A stretch of 64,000 nucleotides of DNA from Phytophthora colocasiae (taxonomy: Eukaryota; Oomycota; Peronosporomycetes; Peronosporales; Peronosporaceae). Within the stretch, counting starts at the first letter, position 1; every line of letters begins with the position of its first letter. Shown here in pieces: positions 9,853 through 18,164 of the stretch. Made by a program: the position numbers and the translations under genes. The notes beneath the pieces were generated by a model that had not been told where the DNA came from, did no database searches, and worked only from the letters and a program-made list of their open reading frames with translations. Location: contig JAGKQI010000096.1 of NCBI GenBank assembly GCA_018806915.1, forward strand, positions 558,001 through 622,000. The letters are read 5' to 3'.

Positions 9853-11901
9853 ATGGTTCGCCTCACATCGCGCTCGTATTTGCATCTACTCCCTGAAGAA
9901 GCCGGAGCGCAGTTTGAGCATCCGTTTTACGCTCGGGTCACTCAGGTTGCACAAAACGAAGTGACATTTGCGAGTCTAGAAGGAGGTGAGGGAGCTATCT
10001 CGCGGGACATTGCACTGGCAAGCGTGGTGACGGCTAGAGAAGTAAACACTGCAGAACAATTATCGTACCTGCGTCGGCCAGTTTCCATCGAGGTGGGCCG
10101 ACAGGTTCACTATGGACAAGTCATCGCGGTGGAAGACGAGCTTGCTACAGTCAGCTCGGCGGGTGACCGTTCAACTACTACATTGGACTGTCTATCACTT
10201 GTACCACCTGTGGTGGCCTTACTTTTGGAACGCGTTAAATTCAGTCGCGACGAATGGAGCTGGTCTGACATCGAACATTTACAGAATACACTCTTAGACC
10301 GTGTACTCGGACGTAACAACGGGGTCGCAACGAACGATGTTGCAGAGATGTTCGAAGGATTAATTACCGAGGACAGCTTCCCTGCGCCCGATCAACCGTG
10401 TGAATGGGTTGAACCTAGTACCGGTAAGACGGTACAATTCCCACTTCAACATGCAGTCGATTTCACGTATTTCGTAGATGGTGGCCGCCAACCAGTGCCA
10501 GACCATGTAGGTCCGTCTTTCTGCATTGTGCCCATTGGCCATTCGAACCAAGATATTACGGCTGACATCCCAGGACCAGAGGAGGGTTTGGAACTATTTG
10601 ATCCGTTTCTCGACGATGATTCGCGCCCTCAAGACGTAGAAGACACTGTAGCACCATTATCGGACCCTCGACCAGGTTCCAAGCGCCAAAGAGATGCTAG
10701 TTATCTCGGTACAGAAAGATATGTTGGAGTACAAGTGGAACAACAGCAACGTCGTCGCGTTTCTCCTCGATCTGCCCTCGATACAGACGCATTGATAGTT
10801 GAAAAGCTCGGAGACGATCCGGATCTGCTGGAAAGATTCTTAGATATTCGGAGAAACAATACCCAAACGGGGGTCACGGCAAGCAGAACTTCGGAACAAG
10901 CCATAGCAGTAGCGGGAAACCCACCTTCAGGCCGCAGAAAGCCCGAAAACGCGTCGAAATACTCATTCACACCGCAACCAGATCAACAGTATGTCCATGA
11001 GCAGGTTACATCGGAGAAGCATAGAGGTAAGACCCCGCATGTATTTATTTCTGGTTTGGTCCGGTCCGATGCTGTAAAGTTCAAAGCACTGCCAGGAATC
11101 TGCACTAGAGCTTTCGATATTCGCTTCGGGTCTAAAGGTCTCTCAATTCGGCATTTCGCGAAACTCTCGTCGAAGGAACGGGTGGCATGGCTACAGGGCG
11201 GAGGCTCCAACTTTGATAACTTATCCGCTACAGCGGAATTTGCTAAAGCTACCCCAGCTACGAGCATCGAAGACGTTGAAGACTCAATCAGAATTTTCCT
11301 GGTGTATGCCCGAGAATACTGCTGCAGTGAACTGATAGGTCTTACAGAGGCTATTCTACGATTCACGGAGGAAACACTTATGCGAGTGTCTTGGGACGAG
11401 ACTGAGCTTCCTTCGGTTGTCTACTGGATAAATGATGTACTGGAAGATTTTCGAGAAGCTGTATTATCTGACAGCGACGTTACCCAAGTACAGCTTCGGT
11501 GCTCATCAGAAGATCGGTTGCTGCGAGATCTCATGTTCGTCAAACTTCACCGCCAGGTGGATGCACTGAAACAAAGCAGACCGATAGCTGCATCCTACCG
11601 GACAGAAGGCAAGCGCTCTACTACGAGGCAACCAGCACAGCCAATCCGTGACAATAGCAACCGACATGGGAGAATGCCAAAGAATGTGCTCAAGCGCCTC
11701 CCAGTCTACATAGACCCAGCCACTAACGAATCTCGGACATTGTGCATGAGGTTCCTTTCGAAAGCTGGATGTCAGGAGGACGAAGACGGTTGCTGTCCCA
11801 GCGATCGTGGTCATTTTGTCCCGAAAGCGTTACCCGAGGTCGTCAAAGCAGAGATTAGGAAGCGTTTTGGAGGGCTGAAATCCGAGCACAACCAATTATG
11901 A
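9853..11901 (+). CDS. Gag-like protein of the DIRS/Ngaro element
   Basis: A 682-residue protein opening the retrotransposon, expected to form the nucleoprotein particle. Most of it is not recognisable. Near the C-terminus (about residues 635-660) a CCCH-like cluster, C-x8-C then paired cysteines and a histidine (CMRFLSKAGC...GCCPSDRGH), suggests a nucleic-acid-binding finger. A central acidic segment and basic runs (KRQR, QQRRR) separate it from the N-terminal half. The stop is TGA followed by CTA, and the reverse transcriptase frame continues in the same phase without interruption. The start is the first ATG after the palindrome region. Confidence 0.78.
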   Translation: MVRLTSRSYLHLLPEEAGAQFEHPFYARVTQVAQNEVTFASLEGGEGAISRDIALASVVTAREVNTAEQLSYLRRPVSIEVGRQVHYGQVIAVEDELATVSSAGDRSTTTLDCLSLVPPVVALLLERVKFSRDEWSWSDIEHLQNTLLDRVLGRNNGVATNDVAEMFEGLITEDSFPAPDQPCEWVEPSTGKTVQFPLQHAVDFTYFVDGGRQPVPDHVGPSFCIVPIGHSNQDITADIPGPEEGLELFDPFLDDDSRPQDVEDTVAPLSDPRPGSKRQRDASYLGTERYVGVQVEQQQRRRVSPRSALDTDALIVEKLGDDPDLLERFLDIRRNNTQTGVTASRTSEQAIAVAGNPPSGRRKPENASKYSFTPQPDQQYVHEQVTSEKHRGKTPHVFISGLVRSDAVKFKALPGICTRAFDIRFGSKGLSIRHFAKLSSKERVAWLQGGGSNFDNLSATAEFAKATPATSIEDVEDSIRIFLVYAREYCCSELIGLTEAILRFTEETLMRVSWDETELPSVVYWINDVLEDFREAVLSDSDVTQVQLRCSSEDRLLRDLMFVKLHRQVDALKQSRPIAASYRTEGKRSTTRQPAQPIRDNSNRHGRMPKNVLKRLPVYIDPATNESRTLCMRFLSKAGCQEDEDGCCPSDRGHFVPKALPEVVKAEIRKRFGGLKSEHNQL

Positions 11902-11904
11902 CTA
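11899..11904 (+). promoter_or_regulatory. Candidate stop-codon readthrough site (TGA CTA)
   Basis: The gag stop is TGA immediately followed by CTA. The pol frame is in the same phase, with 66 sense codons between this stop and codon 12100. UGA-CUA is the best known readthrough-prone context in eukaryotic and alphavirus mRNAs. A TTACAG directly after it could instead serve as a splice acceptor. Confidence 0.6.
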
Positions 11905-14859
11905 CTTACAGGTGGGTCGGGCGCGTGTTTACCTGCAAAACAAACAACCGCGAGACATGATCAAGAATGTAAGCATCATACCATTCCTAGCAACAATGAA
12001 GATTGTGTCCGCATCAACTCGGGTCGAGTCGTCGACCACCAAGGACCAGACATCCGTTTTAGTACGACATGGACGAAGTCACACGTACCAACCGCGAAGG
12101 TGCTTGGAAATTCAATCACTGATCGTGGTCCTCGCCGTTCTTCTACCTTAAATCAACTGGGAAAGTTATTAACAACGAAAACGGACGTTCTAAGGGTCTC
12201 CCCCATGTTGAATGATTCTGTCGTCGAGGTTTCGACGACAGATAATGTTCAAACTACGGGCCATGCGGACTGCGAGCGTCCCAGTGTCGTTCTCGACAAA
12301 TGTAACAATGATGTACGTAAGTGCAACACTAGGGCCTTCCTCCATCAGCGCCTACCGGGTTCGATGCCGGATCTGGCGTCTGATGCGAGCCATGCGGGTC
12401 GTTGCAGATCAGGTACATCACGTTATGACAGCGGTAAATTTGTCGGACTCTCACGACATTCGGCAAACAAGATCCAACAAGCTCTTGAAGAAGAGTTATT
12501 ACTCGAGGAATGTCGGATATCAGCCTCACAGCGACAGCGAGGTTTCAAACGCGCCTTGGTAAAATCCGCATCAGCAGCTTACTCGATCGATGAACTCGCG
12601 TGCAAGTCGTTAACCGAAATCATCCGAACCAACAAAATGAGTGTAGCGGAAGCCACCGAATTTTGGCGTGGTGAGAGTTTACGGGACAGTCGACCAAACA
12701 AAGCCATTGATCCCGAGCGTCTGCAGCTAGTCCTCAAGGGATATCCGCACCTAGATCTGCTGGTGCAAATAGCAAAAACTGGAATTGATGTTGGATGGCG
12801 AGATGGTCCAGTCCCCAAGCGCCCGCCGCCGAAGAATCATGGTTCATGTCGACGGTATCTGCGTGCCCTTACGAAAAGCCTTCGTGATGGACAAGATTCG
12901 GGTCAGTATATGATCGTCAGCTCTGATCTTCTCGATGAGTGGCCAAACGTTGTGTGCAGCCCTCTCGGTGCAGTAGAAAAGAAGGACACGAGTCCGGAAG
13001 ACGAAGTTCGTACCATTCACGACTTATCGTTTCCCAAGGGAAGCTCTGTAAATGATGCTTTCGTTGTCGATTCCGTACCGAAAGTACGATATGATTCGGT
13101 AGTCATAATTGCTCGTCGTATCGAGAACTTGGCGAAACTTGGGTACGTAGGCCGTATTCGCGTGTTAAAAGGTGACGTGAAGGGTGCTTTCCGACATTTA
13201 AGAACTCGGTCAAATCAAGTTTTTCGGATGGCGGCATACATACCAGAACTTGGTATTCTCATCATTGACATGGCAGCGCCATTTGGCTGGTCTGGCTCGC
13301 CACCATGCTACGCTTTGTTTGGACGTGCAATTTCGTGGTTGTTGGGGAACAACACACCAGCTTCAGTGTCCGAATCTCTCGATGAAGAACCATTTTTCGC
13401 TTACGAATGGGTTGACGACCATATCTTGGTCGAGCCAGATGTGGACAACAGATTAGAACTAGCAGAAGCCACACTTCGACATGCTATGTTGGCCGTACTT
13501 GGACCTCGGTCTATCAATGAGGCAAAATTTTCACCCTGGTGTTCGGAGTTAGTGGCGTTGGGATTGAGCTGGAACACTGTTCGAAGGACAGTCTCAATAC
13601 CACAGGATAAGATCAACAAGGCTCGAGAGCGCGTTGTCACAATGACAAAACAGGGCACAGCCACAAAATCTGAGCTTTATAAGCTGTTGGGGTCACTTCG
13701 GCATGTGTCGAATTGTTTGCGTACGGCTAAGCCATTTTACCAGAGGCTACAGTCTCAATGTACGGCGGCACCAAGGTTTGGTAGAGTGGAGCTATCAGAT
13801 GGAGCCAAGAGAGATCTCATTTGGTTCCAGCAAATTTTGAACCATGGTTGTCTTGCGGAATTACCTCTCTCCATGTTTGGGGACCTTCCATCTCCACAAG
13901 TCGAGTTGTACATGGACGCATCTAACTTGGGGCTAGCTGTGCTGGATCCAGCGTGTGACTCATTTCTTCAAATTAAATTTGACGCAGAAGAAGCAGAACT
14001 CTTTGACCAGGTTTGCTCGGATGGTGCTGAATTTTCGATAAATGTTCGTGAACACTTGAGTATGGCTGTTGCTCTCTGGACATGGGGTGGAAAATGGCAT
14101 CGGCAAGCTTTTGGTAGGGCCATCCACGTAAGATGCTGGACGGATAACGTGTCTGCTGCATCGTGGTGCAATAGACTACACTCACGCAATACCTTCAGTC
14201 AGGAGATTAATCGAGCTATTGGTCTGGCCGAAGCGTACTTCAACTTACGCGTGTCGGCGGAGCATCTACCGGGACCAACTAATCGGATGGCGGACGCAGC
14301 TTCACGAGCATGGACTGAACCAGAATTAACACGGTGGACTAACTTTTCTACATGTTGGACACAGACACAAGTGCCGTCGGCTTGCAGAAAACTCTACACC
14401 AACTTTTCGAGTCACTTCAGTCCAATTCACTGGCCACTTCGTCGTCCAAACAATACGCGAGCACGTGGGCACAGTGGTCGAAGTGGTGCGAATGGTTGCG
14501 ATTCTCTACGTGGTTGCCGGAAGAGCCGAAAAGACATTCCTACCAACTTGCTCTCTTTGCTACCTACTGCTGGCGATACGGGTGGGGAAACACTAGAAGC
14601 GGAAATTCTGCCTCAACCGTGCTCTCGAAAATTAGCCATATCTCGTGGCATCATCGGCGATTGCTCGGTTACGGAGTCGGTCTTTTACCAGGACACCAGC
14701 TTGCAATCACCGGAATGCAGCGTTCCGGCTCACCAAGCAATCCAAAGTCCCCAATTACGCCGGAAATTCTCAAATCACTACACAACTATCTCAACTTCGA
14801 AGATACCCAACACCGAGTCATCTGGGGGGCTACGGTACTGGGTTTCTTCTTTCTTCTAA
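11902..14859 (+). CDS. Reverse transcriptase-RNase H of the DIRS/Ngaro element
   Basis: Open from the codon after the gag TGA. No ATG is present in the first 100 codons (a GTG is at 12100 and the first ATG near 12205), so it is probably made as a readthrough product of gag. RT motifs: KGDVKGAFRHL (first catalytic Asp, about 13180), the conserved PFGWSGSPP segment, and EWVDDH (the paired catalytic Asp box, about 13410). RNase H follows: ELYMDAS, a Glu in the REHLSMAVALW segment, CWTDNVSAASW, and HLPGPTNRMADAASR. Meaningful similarity ends near 14340. The remainder to 14859 overlaps the recombinase frame and is likely just an open tail. No inactivating change was seen. Confidence 0.85.
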   Translation, partial: LLTGGSGACLPAKQTTARHDQECKHHTIPSNNEDCVRINSGRVVDHQGPDIRFSTTWTKSHVPTAKVLGNSITDRGPRRSSTLNQLGKLLTTKTDVLRVSPMLNDSVVEVSTTDNVQTTGHADCERPSVVLDKCNNDVRKCNTRAFLHQRLPGSMPDLASDASHAGRCRSGTSRYDSGKFVGLSRHSANKIQQALEEELLLEECRISASQRQRGFKRALVKSASAAYSIDELACKSLTEIIRTNKMSVAEATEFWRGESLRDSRPNKAIDPERLQLVLKGYPHLDLLVQIAKTGIDVGWRDGPVPKRPPPKNHGSCRRYLRALTKSLRDGQDSGQYMIVSSDLLDEWPNVVCSPLGAVEKKDTSPEDEVRTIHDLSFPKGSSVNDAFVVDSVPKVRYDSVVIIARRIENLAKLGYVGRIRVLKGDVKGAFRHLRTRSNQVFRMAAYIPELGILIIDMAAPFGWSGSPPCYALFGRAISWLLGNNTPASVSESLDEEPFFAYEWVDDHILVEPDVDNRLELAEATLRHAMLAVLGPRSINEAKFSPWCSELVALGLSWNTVRRTVSIPQDKINKARERVVTMTKQGTATKSELYKLLGSLRHVSNCLRTAKPFYQRLQSQCTAAPRFGRVELSDGAKRDLIWFQQILNHGCLAELPLSMFGDLPSPQVELYMDASNLGLAVLDPACDSFLQIKFDAEEAELFDQVCSDGAEFSINVREHLSMAVALWTWGGKWHRQAFGRAIHVRCWTDNVSAASWCNRLHSRNTFSQEINRAIGLAEAYFNLRVSAEHLPGPTNRMADAASRAWTEPELTRWTNFSTCWTQTQVPSACRKLYTNFSSHFSPIHWPLRRPNNTRARGHSGRSGANGCDSLRGCRKSRKDIPTNLLSLLPTAGDTGGETLEAEILPQPCSRKLAISRGIIGDCSVTESVFYQDTSLQSPECSVPAHQAIQSPQLRRKFSNHYTTISTSKIPNTESSGGLRYWVSSFF

Positions 14860-15467
14860 GGAGATCTGAATACTTAGCACAGGGTTCAACCGTGCAAAAG
14901 TACGCGATCCGCAGATCAGATGTGAAATTTATCGATCCTAGTGGACGCCACGCTGTGCTACTTCAGAATGTTGCCGCGGTCGTGATACAATTCCGTGGAA
15001 GTAAGTCAGACCAATTTGGTGTTGGAGCTAGTCGAACAATGGCGAGGTCCGGCTGTAGCTGGTGCTGCCCTGTGTTAGCAGCTTGGTTCCTGACAAGCCA
15101 CCACAAGTCTCTCGGGTCCGGGCCTAATACCTTACTGTGCAAGGTCGATGCAAGCTGCAATCTGCAAGTTCGAGACTTGGTCAATGCGATTAAGCAGGCG
15201 GCTAAATTGGCAGGTCACGATCCGGCAAATTACAGTTCGCACTCTCTTCGGAGCGGCGGTGCGTCAGCACTTTTCAACGCTGGATTCGATAGTTTAGCAG
15301 TAAAGCTGTTTGGGCGATGGCGATCCGATGCAGTGGAGCGTTACACACGCATTAGTGGTGAATTGACTACCAGGATGGCACCAGCAATGATTCCGAAGTA
15401 TACTATGCAGCCAAGGCAATGGGCATCCCCCACGCCACACCCTGGTCGTGGTGGGGCTACAATGTAA
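14352..15467 (+). CDS. Tyrosine recombinase of the DIRS/Ngaro element
   Basis: A 371-residue recombinase that would insert the circular cDNA without target-site duplication. An N-terminal SAM-like DNA-binding region contains SSSKQYASTWAQWSKWCEW. The catalytic pieces are visible: the first Arg in FFFLLRRSEYL, HSLRSGGASALF (the H-x-x-R box) and GRWRSDAVERYTR (nucleophile Tyr). The frame overlaps the RT frame by 508 bp in a different phase, as in other DIRS elements. Expression therefore needs internal initiation or frameshifting. The start is the first ATG in frame. The ORF is intact. Confidence 0.87.
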   Translation: MLDTDTSAVGLQKTLHQLFESLQSNSLATSSSKQYASTWAQWSKWCEWLRFSTWLPEEPKRHSYQLALFATYCWRYGWGNTRSGNSASTVLSKISHISWHHRRLLGYGVGLLPGHQLAITGMQRSGSPSNPKSPITPEILKSLHNYLNFEDTQHRVIWGATVLGFFFLLRRSEYLAQGSTVQKYAIRRSDVKFIDPSGRHAVLLQNVAAVVIQFRGSKSDQFGVGASRTMARSGCSWCCPVLAAWFLTSHHKSLGSGPNTLLCKVDASCNLQVRDLVNAIKQAAKLAGHDPANYSSHSLRSGGASALFNAGFDSLAVKLFGRWRSDAVERYTRISGELTTRMAPAMIPKYTMQPRQWASPTPHPGRGGATM

Positions 15468-15516
15468 ACTTCTTCATTGTGCCAGTTACGGCACGCCCCC
15501 ACATCGAAAAGCGACA

Positions 15517-15570
15517 AGGACTGAAAGGGTGAAGAACAGTCCTTAGTTGCTAAATGTACTTCAACTAAGG
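15517..15570 (+). repeat. Two overlapping stem-loops after the recombinase ORF
   Basis: AGGACTG (15517-15523) pairs with CAGTCCT (15537-15543). CCTTAGTTG (15541-15549) pairs with CAACTAAGG (15562-15570). The hairpins share three bases, so they are mutually exclusive. They probably belong to the 3' non-coding end of the retrotransposon. Confidence 0.6.
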
Positions 15571-16002
15571 TGCCACCAGAAATGAAATCCTTCTCAGTCT
15601 CAAACTTACTCAGTGAGAAGCAAGAGGATCTGGGGTCACCACGCGGTGGCCCTAGGTCCAGGCCTGGACGCATTCATGGCTGGAGGGGATCTGTGCGAGA
15701 GCAACGTTCTCGTGGTCGAGAGATCACCTGGACAAATGGCGCGATCGAGCAGCAGACGCACAGCGGATAACGCCTACGATCAAGGACATTCGCAGTCACC
15801 GATCTGGTAAGCAAGGGAAGATTTTCGCGAGAACCAAGCGATTATTTGACTACGCTACCGCCAAGATCAAGGACTGTGCGAACGAGCTTCGCTACTGTTC
15901 CAGACTCCGCAATCTAGTGACGTGAACGCTGCATGCAACATCCTCATAACTCGGGTTACAGCGAGCCCACGACAAAGATTAGCTAGATATAGTTAGACTT
16001 TG
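15571..16002. other. Non-coding flank between retroelement and membrane protein gene
   Basis: About 430 bp. Short frames only; no protein similarity recognised. It may include the right end of the retrotransposon, whose exact terminus could not be placed. Confidence 0.4.
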
Positions 16003-17307
16003 TTAGACCAACTGTAACGGCCTAAGTGCTGCATCTACTGAGCAAGTTTGTGTCAAGACGCGCAAATTTCCAAACTGTAATTGCACGAATACGATGGCTC
16101 CTATTGCTCTGGTAGCAACAATGATACTGAGACAACCTAGTGCAAGCACGATATGACCAGCAAGTCCCATCAAGTAGTATGATATCACTCGTGCTGCTGG
16201 TTCTGTGTCTTTTAAGTGTGATCGGCTCAACGATGTTAAATAATGCTGCAACACACCTGCAGTAATCAATTCACCGACCAGAACTGTCTCGTAATTGAAC
16301 AGTAGCTTCTTCATTATACACCGAAGTCTCTCACTTATCCAGTTCATTGTCTCCACCATTTCAAAGAGCATCGACATAACACCAGCTAAATTGTATCCAA
16401 GTGAGATGGACTGTATTCGACCGAACAACCCTTCTTGTGTACTGAGCAGGAAGAAATCGCTCATTACGCCCTGGTCAACGAGAAGGAAAAGCAATAGTAA
16501 TCGATGAAAGTTCTTAGCTCCGTGTGCCGATAGTCGCATACTCTCCTGGGCGTAAACGACAGCTTCCTGTATTCGAACAGCTTCTTTTGTGAGATCGCAT
16601 CGTTTGGCAAACCTTGTACACGACACAAAACTTCTCCTTAACGTGAAACCTCGGACGAGAATGAACGTGATACCACTAACAATGTACCAATACGACATTC
16701 TGTATCCAGGGTCTCCTGTATCGTTGGCAAGATTGTCTCCGTTGATATCGTACGTGCCAACGCCACCAACTCGGATATATGCTGTATTATCTATCGTACA
16801 GAACGTCCCTGATGCCTCAGCAAAGATGAAGTAATACCCGATGCTTCCGTGATAGAAATATCCCGCAAATGGATAACTCTGGTCTGCACAACTGGATGGC
16901 GTTGTGTCGTGTGGTGTGGTGGTATGGTTTCCCAGGAAAAAACTTCCATGAGCATTGTACTGGGGCACCACAATATGGCAAAGGATTCCGTCATTGACAC
17001 GATAATAATGCGTGGGGCACGCGTTCCAGCGGGCACCCGCGATGACCATCGCAGTCGAAGGACATATTTGAAGTAGATCTGCTGTTTCCCTTACTGCATC
17101 CGCTGGAGTCACTAAGTTTTCTGAAAGTTTGTGGGGGACCACGAACTTGGCGAAACCTCGTAGCTGAAGGAAGAACGGACCTAAACCCACTGCTGTCCAC
17201 ACCATCAAAACAGTTCGAATAGCAGGCATGTGAATAATACGGCCTCTTGGAGGCCTCCGTGGACCTGATGCATGTCTACCGCCATTTACAACGATATCGC
17301 CAGACAT
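16003..17307 (-). CDS. Multipass membrane protein, uncharacterised, possibly C-terminally truncated
   Basis: 434 residues with hydrophobic segments near residues 28-48 (IRTVLMVWTAVGLGPFFLQL), around 205-220, 268-290, 300-320 and two close together at about 375-415. The first extracellular or lumenal loop is rich in Tyr, Gly and Cys, with several NxT/S sites. The long intracellular helix between segments two and three is basic. The layout resembles uncharacterised oomycete transmembrane proteins; the function is unknown. The stop at 16003 lies about 430 bp from the retrotransposon hairpins, and the last 20 residues look unlike the rest. The C-terminus may therefore have been cut and replaced by element-flanking sequence. 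The start is the first ATG on an open frame. Confidence 0.65.
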   Translation of the reverse strand: MSGDIVVNGGRHASGPRRPPRGRIIHMPAIRTVLMVWTAVGLGPFFLQLRGFAKFVVPHKLSENLVTPADAVRETADLLQICPSTAMVIAGARWNACPTHYYRVNDGILCHIVVPQYNAHGSFFLGNHTTTPHDTTPSSCADQSYPFAGYFYHGSIGYYFIFAEASGTFCTIDNTAYIRVGGVGTYDINGDNLANDTGDPGYRMSYWYIVSGITFILVRGFTLRRSFVSCTRFAKRCDLTKEAVRIQEAVVYAQESMRLSAHGAKNFHRLLLLFLLVDQGVMSDFFLLSTQEGLFGRIQSISLGYNLAGVMSMLFEMVETMNWISERLRCIMKKLLFNYETVLVGELITAGVLQHYLTSLSRSHLKDTEPAARVISYYLMGLAGHIVLALGCLSIIVATRAIGAIVFVQLQFGNLRVLTQTCSVDAALRPLQLV

Positions 17308-18164
17308 CCCAATCCGAGCTTGTGAAGGCCAAACTATTCATGACGCATAACGGCCGATTTAGTTGAGACTCTCGTCAGCAAAGACTAATCGTCACGTACC
17401 TGTGCTCCAGAACAACGTCTTGCCTGGCAAAGTGGCTTTCGATCATGACTTTTGAACAAGTCTCGTATATTTTCTGGGGAAGTCCAAGGAAACCACTCAA
17501 GTTTCCAGAGTTGATGACGGGATGATTAACCAGTCTGGATTTCAAGCAAAACAACTCGCAAAGAAGTAATCGACACTCCTTAAACCTGGAAGCAGCTCCT
17601 CGTTTCTACTGGTTCTACTTACTGTACATGAAGAGTATGGCTCACGTCGTATTCGCTCTGAGGCCTGAAAGTGGTGCAGTTCTCCCTGGTAGAATTCATT
17701 GGGTCGAATCTCACACGCACAAGGTCGAACTTGGTGTAAGTTATCATAACGTTGGTCACAGCTGAACAGCAGGGAGCCGCTCATCGGGTGGGTTACAGAC
17801 ATTGTTGACTCGACTCCTGTCCGGTTCAATTCGCATCAATTGCGTGGATTGCCGCCGAACGCACCACTGACTGTGAACTTATGGACGATTGTGGCCGAAC
17901 TATTACGGTGGTCTAAGGAGAGCTGCAGTGGCAAAAACGAATGGAGTTTCTGACCCGTTCTCGAGTTGAAGTCGTTGAGCAATTTCAAGTTGTTATTCTA
18001 ATGCCAAGATGAAGAGCAATACTTCAGGTGCTTCGATGGGACATACTTGTGTACATCGCTCTCACATTTTTCCAGGGCATGTAGCTTCAACGGAATTTAG
18101 TCGTTAAATTAAGTAACATTGTCCTCAGTGTTGAAGACGACGGTTTGAGCGGAATGCACAGCCG
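17308..18164. other. Intergenic stretch, nothing recognised
   Basis: About 860 bp between divergent genes. The longest frame (17542-17829, minus, 95 residues) has no recognisable features. It presumably contains promoters for both neighbours. Confidence 0.5.

Larger units (their letters stand above)
9588..15570 (+). mobile_element. DIRS/Ngaro-type tyrosine-recombinase retrotransposon
   Basis: Three open frames in the order gag-like, RT-RNase H, tyrosine recombinase. This order, with a recombinase instead of a DDE integrase, defines the DIRS order. No methyltransferase domain is visible between RNase H and recombinase, which favours the Ngaro type over DIRS proper. All motif residues needed for RT, RNase H and recombinase are present, so the element may be recent. 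The ends given are approximate: they enclose a palindrome on the left and two stem-loops on the right. Long split or inverted terminal repeats were not found by eye. Confidence 0.75.

Noticed and set aside
14352..14859. C-terminal 170 residues of the RT frame as a separate domain
   Set aside because: They overlap the recombinase in another phase and show no RT, RNase H or methyltransferase motif; the recombinase frame carries the signal.
17542..17829. 95-residue frame between membrane protein and giant protein
   Set aside because: No motif, and promoter regions of two genes must fit here.
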